Notes: a model not told the origin generated them from the letters alone. DNA of 62,147 nt from Beijerinckiaceae bacterium (GCA_903970475.1 CAJCIQ010000190.1:1-62147), one strand, 5' to 3'; positions 33,390-41,793 are shown, counted from the stretch's first letter. Program-made: numbers and translations.

Positions 33390-34682
33390 ATGTCCTCGCT
33401 CACACCGATACGACTCTCCGACCTCACCCGGCAGATACAGGACACCCTGGAATCCAGCTTTGGGGGGCAATCTTTTTGGGTAGTGGGGGAAGTAACCAAC
33501 CACCAATACCGGACCAAAGAGCAATGGCATTTTTTTACCCTGGCAGAAAAGGAAGCATCGGCCCATACCATTGTAGCCAAAGCCGAGACGGTAGCCTGGA
33601 AGGGTGGAAGCAGCCGTATTGCCCATTTTGAACGGGTTACCGGTCAGCCCTTCAAAGATGGGATCCAGGTTTTGGTCAAAGTGTCGGTAGACTATAGTCC
33701 TTTGTATGGATTAAAGCTGACCCTTCAGGATATAGACGTCAACTATACCATTGGGCTCTTGGAACAACAAAGGCAGGCTGTGCTGGAAAAACTGCTTAAG
33801 GAATGCAGTGATTATATCCGCAAGGTGGGAGACCGCTACATCACGGCCAACAATCAATTGTCCTTACCCCTGGTCATCCAGCGCATCGCTTTGGTGGCCT
33901 CCCATACATCGGCAGGCTATGAAGACTTCATGCACATCCTTCAAACCAATAGCTTCGGATACGCGTTTCAGGTTGATCCCTATTTCACGGTCATTCAAGG
34001 AGAAGGAGCGGCGGCAGCAGTTAGGGGAAAACTATTGGATATATTTCAAGCACCCACTACCTATGACGCGGTTGTACTGATCAGGGGAGGGGGAGCCAGT
34101 ACGGATTTCCTGATATTCGACACCTTTCCCCTGGGCCAGATTGCGGCCAAATTTCCCATACCCATTATTACGGGCATAGGACACCAGCGCAACGAAAGCA
34201 TTGTGGACCTGATGGTGCATACCGCCACCAATGCGCCGACCAAGGCAGCAGAGTTCATCATTGCCCATAACCGGCGATTTGAAGAAGCCTGTCTGCATAC
34301 CCAACAAACCATCCTGATCCGTACCCAACAATTGTTCATTCACCACTCCAGGGCCCTGACGGAATTGCAGCATAATTTGGGTACGATGGCCTCCGGATTT
34401 ATTCATGCCCAAAAAGGTTATTTGGCAAACACGAGCCTGAACCTGGGCGTTTATCAACGGAACTTCATTACCAACCAAAGAGGATATTTGGCGCATTGGG
34501 CTAGTGTTATCGATCTGATGAATCCAGAAAAACTATTGAAGAAGGGGTTTGCTTTGGTCTATTATAAGGGAAAAATAATGGTTGATCCGGATCATATTCC
34601 GGATGGGGCGGATATGACCGTCCGCCTCGCCGACACCAAGATTGAAGCAACCGTACGCCAAAAAAAGAAATTATATGAGTGA
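33390..34682 (+). CDS. xseA: Exodeoxyribonuclease VII large subunit
   Basis: XseA is the catalytic subunit of exonuclease VII, which degrades single-stranded DNA from both ends to short oligonucleotides. The N-terminal OB-fold is seen as SFWVVGEVTNHQYRTKEQWHFF-like residues (shortened here: GEVTNHQYR, about 32-40), followed by the core region with IALVASHTSAGYEDF, VVLIRGGGASTDFLIFD, and PIITGIGHQRNESIVDLMVHTATNAPTKAAEF. These are the family's most conserved blocks. The long C-terminal helical part binds XseB. The length of 430 fits. It is followed by xseB with an 8-bp overlap. Confidence 0.95.
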   Translation: MSSLTPIRLSDLTRQIQDTLESSFGGQSFWVVGEVTNHQYRTKEQWHFFTLAEKEASAHTIVAKAETVAWKGGSSRIAHFERVTGQPFKDGIQVLVKVSVDYSPLYGLKLTLQDIDVNYTIGLLEQQRQAVLEKLLKECSDYIRKVGDRYITANNQLSLPLVIQRIALVASHTSAGYEDFMHILQTNSFGYAFQVDPYFTVIQGEGAAAAVRGKLLDIFQAPTTYDAVVLIRGGGASTDFLIFDTFPLGQIAAKFPIPIITGIGHQRNESIVDLMVHTATNAPTKAAEFIIAHNRRFEEACLHTQQTILIRTQQLFIHHSRALTELQHNLGTMASGFIHAQKGYLANTSLNLGVYQRNFITNQRGYLAHWASVIDLMNPEKLLKKGFALVYYKGKIMVDPDHIPDGADMTVRLADTKIEATVRQKKKLYE

Positions 34683-34881
34683 GCCATTAAGCTACGAAGC
34701 AGCCTTTAAAGAATTAAAACAAATCGAATCAGATATAGCAGGAGAGTCCATATCCGTGGACCTGCTTGCTGAAAAAATCCAAAGAGCCTCTTTGCTGCTT
34801 CAGTTTTGTCAGGCAAAACTCCGGGCCACCGAAGAAGAGGTTGGGAAGATCATTTCGAAAATGGAAAAAGGGGGGGCCTAA
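34675..34881 (+). CDS. xseB: Exodeoxyribonuclease VII small subunit
   Basis: XseB is a short helical protein that coats the XseA stalk and is needed for a stable exonuclease VII. At 68 residues with SYEAAFKELKQIESDI and SLLLQFCQAKLRATEEEV it has the classic helix-hairpin pattern. The ATG at 34675 overlaps the last 8 bp of xseA, and I prefer it to an upstream in-frame ATG at 34642, which lies deep in xseA. Confidence 0.92.
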   Translation: MSEPLSYEAAFKELKQIESDIAGESISVDLLAEKIQRASLLLQFCQAKLRATEEEVGKIISKMEKGGA

Positions 34882-34922
34882 GGCTGACCGTTTGCGTTCA
34901 TTTTACCCCCCGTTAGTTTAGT

Positions 34923-35606
34923 TTACCCTTGTCCCCTTTTTGGCAACAATGCATAATCGTGCCCGATCGTCATCAGTTCCGCTACATTTTTGGCATCGAA
35001 TTTCTTAAGCAGATTCTTTCGATGGGTTTCCACAGTCCGGGGTGATAATTTCATTTGGATACCAATCTCCTTGGTAGACCTACCTTTGGAAATCCAAACC
35101 AGTACCTGCAACTCCCTTTTTGATACTTTTTCCGGCTTCCGTTTGCGTAAAACATATTTGAGCCTGGCTTCCTCTACGAGCCTATTGGCTATGGTAGCGC
35201 AGTAATAATGGTTACCGTCAATGGCCGACTTAACTGATTGATACAAGTCCTCAGCACGGACGTCTGTCCGCACATAACCCTTCACTCCGAGGTCGAGCAT
35301 TTGAGTTAAAATCACCTGATCCGGATCGTCGGTTAATCCCACAAACCGTATATCAGGGTCTATGGACATCAACCTTTGAACCTGAGGAATCGCTTTATCA
35401 CCCAACTGGAAATCGCTGAAAATAATCACCTTGAAGTGGTAATTTCTCATTTTTACTTCCGCCTCCCTGTAGTCCTTCACCGCCCCATACTCGAACTCAA
35501 AATTATCCAACTTTTCCAGCATGGCTTTAATTCCAAAACGAATAATGGGTCTTGGATCGATGATCAGAACATAGGCTTTGCCTGTTTCACTTTTCAATTT
35601 TTCCAT
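34923..35606 (-). CDS. LuxR/NarL-type response regulator (orphan)
   Basis: The receiver domain (about 8-125) has the pocket acids in LIIDPRP and the phospho-acceptor Asp65 in FSDFQLGD; GVKGYVRTD gives the lysine region, with tyrosine-valine rather than the usual K(G)Y(L)xK order. The LuxR-type helix-turn-helix (about 155-215) is clear: VSKRELQVLVWISKGRSTKE, then LSPRTVETHRKNLLKK. No sensor kinase is beside it. A TGAATTTG sequence (7 of 8 matching the minus-7 box) lies six bases upstream of the ATG at 35606, which favours that start over 35621. It is a DNA-binding switch of unknown signal. Confidence 0.87.
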   Translation of the reverse strand: MEKLKSETGKAYVLIIDPRPIIRFGIKAMLEKLDNFEFEYGAVKDYREAEVKMRNYHFKVIIFSDFQLGDKAIPQVQRLMSIDPDIRFVGLTDDPDQVILTQMLDLGVKGYVRTDVRAEDLYQSVKSAIDGNHYYCATIANRLVEEARLKYVLRKRKPEKVSKRELQVLVWISKGRSTKEIGIQMKLSPRTVETHRKNLLKKFDAKNVAELMTIGHDYALLPKRGQG

Positions 35607-35853
35607 TCTACACAAATTCATTTAGTGAACAAATAGGTTACCCGGGTCCTAAATAAGAGTATAGAATGGACAAAATTCCATAAAAAAAAGGAGAAATATT
35701 TTTTATACGTATTTGTACGGAATCCATATACATCAGAATACTGAGGGAAGATCCGAAGGATACCAATTTACACCTAAACCAGCACACAATCAGCCACCAC
35801 AAATCATTATAAGGCTTTTCACGATCCTATTTTCATGGCAAAAAAATTCTATC

Positions 35854-36597
35854 ATGAAAAAAAATCTATTGCCCATGCTGATTATGGTGTCTTTGACCAC
35901 ACCAGGATACAGCCAACAGAGGCACCCTCCGATCTCCGTTTCCGATTACTTCCGAGCCTTCAACCAGGTACCTGACAGTGGTAAAACCACTTATACCATA
36001 TCCATTATGGTAGCAGTTCCCAATGTGAGGCACCCACAGGCTCTGGTCTCTCTACCTAATCCCCTTCATCCAAAAGAAATGGCCAAAGCTTCAAAGTGGA
36101 GAATGGGGCATGTTTTTTTAATGCTTTGTAAAAGCGATAGCACGAGGCAGGTAACACAGTACATCGGCTTTTATGCCCAGTCTCCACTCAGGGCATATCT
36201 TTCAGGAAAAGCAGTTCCCTCTAAAATCATTGACAATGGAAAACATCGATTTGACGCCGCCCTTAGTATGCGACTCAGTGCCCAGCAATTCCAGGAAGTA
36301 TTGAACTATGTCATCCTGCATGCGCGGCAACCCTATTCGGTTTTCCGGTACAACTGTGTGCACTTTGCCCTGGGTGCGATCAATTTGGTACGGTCCAGGC
36401 CTTTAGCACCACATGTGAAACATGTACCTGGATTAAGCCCTATGGGTTTACTTTTCCCAGGAAATGTGTATCAATTGATCTGTCAGATGCGTTCTGGTCC
36501 GGAGGGAAAAAATATTTGTGTCGCACCTAAGGATTCCTGCGTCGGCGCCTCTTATGGCCCAGCAAAAGTTTCATTTAATGTTGAAAAGGTCCATTAA
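35854..36597 (+). CDS. Secreted protein with permuted papain/NlpC-like motifs (247 aa), unknown role
   Basis: The start at 35854 gives a signal peptide, MKKNLLPMLIMVSLTTPGYS. The mature protein has GHVFLMLC with H86 and, about 80 residues on, YNCVHFALGAINLV with C168 and H170. An early histidine and a later NCxHF cysteine is the layout of the circularly permuted NlpC/P60-like (LRAT/YiiX-type) group, in which Cys attacks a thioester or amide and the first His acts as base. Two further cysteines near the C-terminus (222, 229) may form a disulfide. It could be a secreted amidase or acyltransferase, but the assignment rests on two motifs. A hairpin follows the stop. Confidence 0.6.
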   Translation: MKKNLLPMLIMVSLTTPGYSQQRHPPISVSDYFRAFNQVPDSGKTTYTISIMVAVPNVRHPQALVSLPNPLHPKEMAKASKWRMGHVFLMLCKSDSTRQVTQYIGFYAQSPLRAYLSGKAVPSKIIDNGKHRFDAALSMRLSAQQFQEVLNYVILHARQPYSVFRYNCVHFALGAINLVRSRPLAPHVKHVPGLSPMGLLFPGNVYQLICQMRSGPEGKNICVAPKDSCVGASYGPAKVSFNVEKVH

Positions 36598-36602
36598 CTT
36601 TA

Positions 36603-36646
36603 AAGGCCCTGGTTTCGGACAAATATGTCCTGTAGACCGGGGCCTT
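36603..36646 (+). terminator. Strong nested hairpin between the NCxHF protein and the SRPBCC gene
   Basis: AAGGCCCTGGT (36603-36613) pairs with ACCGGGGCCTT (36636-36646), eleven pairs with one G-U, and an inner hairpin GGACA (36617-36621) with TGTCC (36626-36630) nests inside it. No T-run follows, so it may act as a terminator of another type or as an RNA stabiliser. Confidence 0.5.
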
Positions 36647-36672
36647 ATTCAGCATTCCTTAATAAAAAAAGT

Positions 36673-37128
36673 ATGAGCCAACCGCTAATCGTTCGCAGTG
36701 AAATCACCTTTGATGCCCCGGCCGCTAAAGTCTGGGATGCACTCACCAATCCTGAAATAACCCAGCAATACCTGTTTGGATGCCAGGCCCTGTCTGAATG
36801 GACAATCGGCTCATCCCTGATCTGGAAGGGCAACTTTAACGGTGTGGAATTGGTGGCCGTAAAAGGAACTATAGTAGACATCCAGCCTGAAAAACGATTG
36901 GCCTATACCACCTTTGATCCTAACGCCACCTTGGAGGATATTCCCGAAAACTATGTTACCGTAACCTATACCCTTATCCCTAAGGGTAACCAAACACTGC
37001 TGGAAGTTACCCAGGGCGACTTTGCCCACGTAGCGGATGGTCAAAGACGCTACACGGAAACATATAACAATGGCGAGGGCTGGACCCCCATCCTGGTAGA
37101 AATCAAAAAGCTGGTGGAAGCCGCTTAG
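36673..37128 (+). CDS. SRPBCC/AHSA1-domain protein
   Basis: At 151 residues this is one helix-grip (START-like) domain: VRSEITFDAPAAKVWDALT, then SLIWKGNF, RLAYTTFDP and VTYTLIPKGNQTLLEVTQGDF are the usual AHSA1 pattern (Activator of Hsp90 homologue family). Bacterial members bind hydrophobic ligands and often act as general stress or ligand-binding proteins; the ligand is unknown. I use the ATG at 36673, since the frame upstream runs through the hairpin. It overlaps the convergent GNAT gene by 4 bp. Confidence 0.85.
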   Translation: MSQPLIVRSEITFDAPAAKVWDALTNPEITQQYLFGCQALSEWTIGSSLIWKGNFNGVELVAVKGTIVDIQPEKRLAYTTFDPNATLEDIPENYVTVTYTLIPKGNQTLLEVTQGDFAHVADGQRRYTETYNNGEGWTPILVEIKKLVEAA

Positions 37129-37715
37129 GATAATACCGGAGGTTCATACAACATGGCCGTGCACAAACAGTTGCTGTAGCCCTTGTTTTCCAAAATGGAA
37201 AAGTTTACGCATTGTTTGCACTTCTCCCAAAACCGATGATCCTTGGTAATCTGAGCATATGTTACCGGCTCATATCCTAAAGCTGTATTGAGCTTCATGA
37301 TGGCCGCCCCAGTGGTGATGCTGAAGATCTTTGCATCAGGATATAGGGTTCTGGATAATTGGAATATGTTTTTCTTTATGGCCTTAGCCACGCCCCTTTC
37401 CCTGAAGGCGGGATTTACGATCATACCACTATTGGAAACGAAGGCACCTCCTTCCCAGGATTCTATATAACTAAAACCTGCCCAGGTTCCTTCTTTACTC
37501 AAGGCTATGACGGCATGACCGCTTTCCATTTTTCCCATTAAGGATTCAGGACTGCGGTTGGCAATGCCAGTACCCCTGGAAATGGCGGACGCCTTCATCT
37601 CGGCGGCAATTAAAAAGGCATATTTGGCATCGGCTGCACTGGCCGTGCGGACGATGATATCAATGGGCACCTCCGCGCTGGGAGGCTCTGTATTAGTAGT
37701 TGTTGTGTCGAACAT
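37125..37715 (-). CDS. GNAT acetyltransferase with C-terminal cysteine cluster (NAGS-like group)
   Basis: The GNAT core appears as NSGMIVNPAFRERGVAKAIKK, the acetyl-CoA loop R-x-x-G-x-A. The C-terminal part has KIFSITTGAAIMKLNTALGYEPV and then CKQCVNF and NCLCTAM, a C-x2-C and C-x-C pair that could bind a metal. This combination is what I recall from the Bacteroidota acetyltransferase usually placed beside argininosuccinate synthase genes and presumed to make N-acetylglutamate. No arginine gene is near here, so the role stays open. I start at the ATG at 37715 (MFDTT); an upstream ATG at 37766 would add an unusual tail. The Thr-rich start is poorly conserved in type. Confidence 0.65.
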   Translation of the reverse strand: MFDTTTTNTEPPSAEVPIDIIVRTASAADAKYAFLIAAEMKASAISRGTGIANRSPESLMGKMESGHAVIALSKEGTWAGFSYIESWEGGAFVSNSGMIVNPAFRERGVAKAIKKNIFQLSRTLYPDAKIFSITTGAAIMKLNTALGYEPVTYAQITKDHRFWEKCKQCVNFSILENKGYSNCLCTAMLYEPPVLS

Positions 37716-37834
37716 GTGCTTATACATGAAAAGGAAGTGCCAATCCGATAATATTATGATTTTCAATTGATTAAATTTATTATTCAGATAGCCCCCCCCT
37801 ACCAGATTGAAAAACCAACCCGTTTTAATCCGTT

Positions 37835-39373
37835 TTAATGGTCCGAAACCACCACTACTGGTCCCTTGGGTCGTTTACCCATGGTGAGCAGCAACAGGGG
37901 GAGGGCTAGTATTACGATGATTCCTACCAATAAATATCCATCCAGGTAACTAAGTAGGGTCGATTGTTGGTTAACCGCTTTATCAATTGCCTCTAATGCC
38001 CTCCTACCCGCCTCTGAATGAGAAGAGCCTATAGAAGCAAAATAATGGGTGTACCGGTCCAGCCTTTCTGAATAGCGATTGTCATAAGCCGTAACATGTT
38101 CCAATAAATCCGTACGATGCTGAACAACCCTATGCGCCAGATAGGTATTGACGATGGCTATCCCAAAACTACCCCCTAATTGACGCATCATATTGTTTAA
38201 GGCTGCTCCTTGGGGAATGTCTTTGGGATCCAAGCCAGAAACAGCCAATGTGGTTAAGGGAACCGTGACGATGGCTAGACCGATACCCCTGTACAACAAG
38301 GTGGTGGAAATATCCCAGGCACCCGCATCCAGGCTCATTCCTGCCATTCTCCAACTGAATACCCCAAACAAACAGAGGCCGGTAATAATCATAAACAAGG
38401 GGGAAACGCCCCTTTGCAATAAACGGGCACTTACCATCAATCCCCCAATAGCCAGTATGCCCCCAGGCAAGAGCAACAAACCGGTTTGACTAGGGCTGAA
38501 TCCCAATAAGCGCTGCGCAAACACAGGGGTAAGGAACACCGAACTGTATATCCCGACTCCGGATACAAAGGTCAGGGCAGCACCAATGCTTAGGTTCTTA
38601 CTCTTTAGCACATTCAGATTAACTACGGGATGGGAGATCTTGAGTTCCCACCAGACAAACGTCAACAAGCCTAACACGGCGGTAAGGGTTAGCAAGACAA
38701 TATAGCCTGCGCTGAACCAATCATCCGTCTGCCCTCTCTCCAATACGGTTTGCAAAGAGCCTACACCTATGGCTAACAGGGCTATTCCCCACCAATCTAC
38801 CTTCCCAGCTTTTTGTTCTACCAGTGGTTTTTGCAGATAGGGTATACATATCAGGAGTACAAACAATCCAATGGGGACATTGATATAGAATATCCAGGGC
38901 CATGAAAAATATTCTGTAATGTATCCCCCCAATGTGGGTCCAATGGTCGGTCCCACAAAGACCCCTATGCCAAACAAGGCACCCGCTACGTTCCGTTTTT
39001 CAGGGGGAAATAGTTCGAAGATGATGGCTTGGGAGACGGATAATAAAGCGCCTCCTCCTATTCCCTGCATAAAACGGAAAGCTACCAGTTCCCATATGCT
39101 GGTAGCTTGTCCGCATAGGACCGAAAACACCACGAAAGCCACAATAGAACCGATGTAATAATTCTTGCGCCCCAGCCGGGCAGCCAGAAAGGAGGTTATC
39201 GGTATGATGATGACGTTGGCAATGGCATAAGCCGTAATGACCCAACTGGCATCTTCCAGGGTGGCTCCCAGGTTACCGCTCATATGTTCCAAGGCCACAT
39301 TGACAATAGAGGTATCGATCAATTCCATCATCGCTGCGCTGATCACAGCGATGATGAGTATATTGCGTTTCAT
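37835..39373 (-). CDS. DHA2-family (EmrB/QacA) MFS multidrug exporter
   Basis: This 512-residue protein has about fourteen membrane helices, the DHA2 number. Signatures include LIDTSIVNVALEHM (motif D1-like), WVITAYAIANVI, RLGRKNYYIGS (loop motif A), RFMQGIGGGALLSVSQA (motif B) and GPTIGPTLGGYITEYFSWPWIFYINVPIG (motif C and the WRWIFxINxPIG block). It exports drugs or other amphipathic compounds in exchange for protons. It lies downstream of the SDR gene by about 60 bp and is probably in the same TetR-controlled operon. The ATG at 39373 gives MKRNILI; an upstream ATG at 39379 adds two residues. Confidence 0.92.
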   Translation of the reverse strand: MKRNILIIAVISAAMMELIDTSIVNVALEHMSGNLGATLEDASWVITAYAIANVIIIPITSFLAARLGRKNYYIGSIVAFVVFSVLCGQATSIWELVAFRFMQGIGGGALLSVSQAIIFELFPPEKRNVAGALFGIGVFVGPTIGPTLGGYITEYFSWPWIFYINVPIGLFVLLICIPYLQKPLVEQKAGKVDWWGIALLAIGVGSLQTVLERGQTDDWFSAGYIVLLTLTAVLGLLTFVWWELKISHPVVNLNVLKSKNLSIGAALTFVSGVGIYSSVFLTPVFAQRLLGFSPSQTGLLLLPGGILAIGGLMVSARLLQRGVSPLFMIITGLCLFGVFSWRMAGMSLDAGAWDISTTLLYRGIGLAIVTVPLTTLAVSGLDPKDIPQGAALNNMMRQLGGSFGIAIVNTYLAHRVVQHRTDLLEHVTAYDNRYSERLDRYTHYFASIGSSHSEAGRRALEAIDKAVNQQSTLLSYLDGYLLVGIIVILALPLLLLTMGKRPKGPVVVVSDH

Positions 39374-39432
39374 ATGCACGATTTGCGAGCATCGCCCTTT
39401 AACGAGCGCCGCTCATTATCGACTGGCCTTCA

Positions 39433-40221
39433 TTAAAGGTTAGCGTTCATGGCTAAAAAGGCTTCTTCAGGTGAACTCAGGCTATACTGGTACATGTCTT
39501 CAGTTTGCCCTACCCTTATTTCTGGTTTGTTCCGCTGTAGTCCTGCGATGAGATCGTCAGCGACTTGTTTGGGCGCTATCCCGTTTTCTCCACCGATCTC
39601 CTTGGAAAAATCGGTGTTCACCAAAGGCGGCATGAGTTCAAAGACCTTGATGGACGTTTCAGCCAACGCATGACGCAAAGTGCGGGTATAAGCATGCAAT
39701 GCCGCCTTAGAAGCAGAGTAGGTCGCGAGTTTGACACCGGGCACGAATGCCACGATAGAGGAAACATTCACAATACCGGACGCGCCGTTGGCTTCCAGCA
39801 CAGGAATGAGTTTTTCATTTAAGTCAGCTACCGCCAGGTAATTTGTATTGATTTCTTCTGCGGCGGCTTCGGCTATGCCTCTGCCTGCCGGCGCATTGCC
39901 ACCAGCGGCCACCGGATAAAGTGGATGTAAATGAGCTGCTCCCGCATTATTGACCAACAGGTTCAATCCCGGGAAATGGGTTTTTATATATGCTACCAGC
40001 TTGTTTCGGTCTGTCGAAGTGGATACGTCAGAAACGAAGTACAGTACCTCGCTGGGGCCTTCCGCTGTCTTTCTGAGGCTTTCCGCCGCCTTTTTCAAGC
40101 GGGCTTCGTCCCTACCTGTGATGAGTACCTTATTGCCTTTGGAAACAAATTCCTTGGCTATCGCGTAACCGATTCCTGCGCTGCCTCCGGTAATGAGGAC
40201 TTGAAGAGATTGTGTGTTCAT
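39433..40221 (-). CDS. Short-chain dehydrogenase/reductase (DltE-like SDR)
   Basis: The classical SDR pattern is complete: VLITGGSAGIGYAIA (cofactor glycine loop, about 8-22), TGRDE (NADP-binding arginine), LLVNNAG, NVSSIVAF with the catalytic serine, and YSASKAALHAYTR with the catalytic tyrosine and lysine. At 262 residues it fits the family. It probably reduces or oxidises a carbonyl compound. The promoter carries a 16-bp perfect palindrome matching a site before the nearby TetR gene, so the pair is likely repressed together. Start at 40221 (MNTQS) places it just after that palindrome. Confidence 0.9.
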   Translation of the reverse strand: MNTQSLQVLITGGSAGIGYAIAKEFVSKGNKVLITGRDEARLKKAAESLRKTAEGPSEVLYFVSDVSTSTDRNKLVAYIKTHFPGLNLLVNNAGAAHLHPLYPVAAGGNAPAGRGIAEAAAEEINTNYLAVADLNEKLIPVLEANGASGIVNVSSIVAFVPGVKLATYSASKAALHAYTRTLRHALAETSIKVFELMPPLVNTDFSKEIGGENGIAPKQVADDLIAGLQRNKPEIRVGQTEDMYQYSLSSPEEAFLAMNANL

Positions 40222-40235
40222 GTGCATGTTTGTTT

Positions 40236-40251
40236 TATACCGATCGGTATA
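40236..40251. promoter_or_regulatory. TetR operator site 1 (SDR/DHA2 promoter)
   Basis: TATACCGATCGGTATA is a perfect 16-bp palindrome, 14 bp before the SDR start codon at 40221. It shares ATACCG...CGGTAT with a site before the TetR gene. It is the expected binding site of the TetR protein encoded at 40336-40920. Confidence 0.7.
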
Positions 40252-40269
40252 TTATTTACGCTAAAAATA

Positions 40270-40311
40270 GGCGCATCCCGCGCCATCCTCCAATCCGCGC
40301 ATCCCGCGCCA
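40270..40311. repeat. Two tandem copies of a 15-bp hairpin repeat
   Basis: GCGCATCCCGCGCCA occurs at 40271-40285 and 40297-40311 with a period of 26 bp. The first copy folds as GGCGC (40270-40274), ATCCC loop, GCGCC (40280-40284). The pair sits between the SDR promoter and the 3' end of the TetR gene and could act as a terminator or a REP-like element. Confidence 0.5.
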
Positions 40312-40335
40312 CTGTTCAATCGTGCCTTACCTCTC

Positions 40336-40920
40336 TCAAAGGGCGTTAATCAACGCTTCCACTGATTTTAAAATGGTATTCTTATAATGCAGATTGCCGC
40401 TCAGTTTGGCTATCATGATGGCCCCTTCTATGGTTGCAATAATGGTCAGCGCGATCTGTTCTGCATTTTGACCGGGCTTGAACTCACCTGCCCGCATGCC
40501 TTCCTCCACGATGCGGATAATATTGGTTTTCCAGTGGATAAAGGCAGCGCATGCTTTTTCTTTTAATGCCGGGTGGGTATCATCGGCTTCCGTTGCTGTA
40601 TTGAGAATAGGACAACCTCCGGGGGGAAATGGATATTTCAGGAAGTGCTCGTAGACGCGTACATATACCAGCATCTTATCCCTGTACGTTTGTTGTTGGG
40701 CAATCTCAGTTGTTATGATGGCATTGACCTTTTTGGAATTATAATCGAAAGCCTCCAATGCCACTTCATCCTTGCCTTCGAAGTTACCATAGATACTGCC
40801 CTTGGTCAGGCCCGTAGCCTCCGTCAGGTCAGAGAGCGAAGTACCCGCATAGCCCTTCTTATTGAAGACGGGGGCCGTCTTCTCTATGATGAATTGCCGG
40901 GTTTTTTCTGCCTTGCTCAT
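40336..40920 (-). CDS. TetR/AcrR family transcriptional regulator
   Basis: The N-terminal TetR helix-turn-helix is clear: FIIEKTAPVFNKKGYAGTSL, then DLTEATGLTKGSIYGNFEGK. The C-terminal part includes GGCPILNTATEADDTHPAL, the TetR_C pattern of the YxaF/AcrR-like subgroup with a cysteine near the ligand pocket. An upstream in-frame ATG at 40992 is ruled out, because the operator at 40969-40982 would then lie in coding sequence. AACCTCC on the plus strand gives a GGAGGTT Shine-Dalgarno just before the ATG at 40920, which is rare in this window. It likely represses itself and the SDR-DHA2 genes until a ligand binds. Confidence 0.88.
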   Translation of the reverse strand: MSKAEKTRQFIIEKTAPVFNKKGYAGTSLSDLTEATGLTKGSIYGNFEGKDEVALEAFDYNSKKVNAIITTEIAQQQTYRDKMLVYVRVYEHFLKYPFPPGGCPILNTATEADDTHPALKEKACAAFIHWKTNIIRIVEEGMRAGEFKPGQNAEQIALTIIATIEGAIMIAKLSGNLHYKNTILKSVEALINAL

Positions 40921-40968
40921 AACCTCCCATTTATAAAGCGGGATCAATCCCACTGACTCCACAAAATT

Positions 40969-40982
40969 ATACCGTTCGGTAT
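40969..40982. promoter_or_regulatory. TetR operator site 2 (self-regulation)
   Basis: ATACCG TT CGGTAT is a 14-bp inverted repeat 48 bp upstream of the TetR start codon. It shares both arms with the palindrome at 40236-40251, differing only in the two central bases, which supports direct binding of the same dimer. Confidence 0.65.
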
Positions 40983-41045
40983 TATTCTCCAAATTTTATT
41001 TTGCCGTTCCTTAAACCGTCACTCACGTCATGGCCACCCCCGGCC

Positions 41046-41780
41046 CTAATCTTTATTTCTTCCCCTTTCATCAGGGTATAAGGTTTGTACGGTATCACTT
41101 TGAATAATTGTTTTAGACTCGACATCCATGGCCGTGAGCTTACCAGAAAATCCAGCGCCGGTATCCATGTTATAGACATTGGCTTTGTGCATAGGGATGT
41201 CTATCTCAAAATTAGTGGTCGGTGTATGCCCTATATACATTTCCTCATACATAAGCAATCGCTGGGGATAGCTCAGGCTATAACGGGGGATTCTATCATC
41301 CAGGGCAAGAGCCAATTCCCAAAGTGTTCTGTCCCAATAAAAGGTTTCCGAGAAGGCCTCATATTTGGGTCCACTCATAGCAGTAAAGCCCGCATGCATA
41401 AACAAACGTTGCTTGTCCTGTTCATAGTAAGGAAGGAGGCGCTGGAAAAAATCTAGGTGCTTTTTCTTATCCCTTGGCCCCTGTCTGCCATAGCTCAATG
41501 TAGTGGATATGCCCCCGTGCTGAATCCATGCCTGGGAGGATCCCTTACCAGAAAGCCAGTCCTCGCACCAGCAATCGTGGTTACCCTTGATGAAAACGCA
41601 TTCATAACTGTTCTCCAGGTTTAGGAGGTATTCTATCACTTCCCTGGACTCTGACCAGCCGTCCACGTAATCCCCCAAAAATATAAACGAGTCATCTCTT
41701 CTGGGATCCAGCCTATCTAAAAGCTGTTCCAAAGCTTTGAAGGCTCCATGTATGTCACCTATCACGAAGGTCCTGGGCAT
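41046..41780 (-). CDS. Metallophosphoesterase (calcineurin-like, PrpA/PrpB-type)
   Basis: The five metal-binding blocks are visible: VIGDIHGAF (about 4-12), FLGDYVDGW, IKGNHD, the MHAGFTAM segment and YIGHTPTT. This is the pattern of the prokaryotic serine/threonine protein phosphatase and Ap4A hydrolase group. At 244 residues it is one domain and lacks a signal peptide. I choose the ATG at 41780 (MPRTF), because the longer form would overlap the upstream channel gene. It lies 13 bp downstream of the TMEM175-like gene, so the two may be cotranscribed. Confidence 0.87.
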   Translation of the reverse strand: MPRTFVIGDIHGAFKALEQLLDRLDPRRDDSFIFLGDYVDGWSESREVIEYLLNLENSYECVFIKGNHDCWCEDWLSGKGSSQAWIQHGGISTTLSYGRQGPRDKKKHLDFFQRLLPYYEQDKQRLFMHAGFTAMSGPKYEAFSETFYWDRTLWELALALDDRIPRYSLSYPQRLLMYEEMYIGHTPTTNFEIDIPMHKANVYNMDTGAGFSGKLTAMDVESKTIIQSDTVQTLYPDERGRNKD

Positions 41781-41793
41781 ATTGGTTCTAATT

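Noticed and set aside
34860..34922. G-run near 34869 and C-run near 34907 as a terminator between xseB and the response regulator
   Set aside because: The flanking bases do not pair in the correct orientation beyond the runs, and no T-tract follows.
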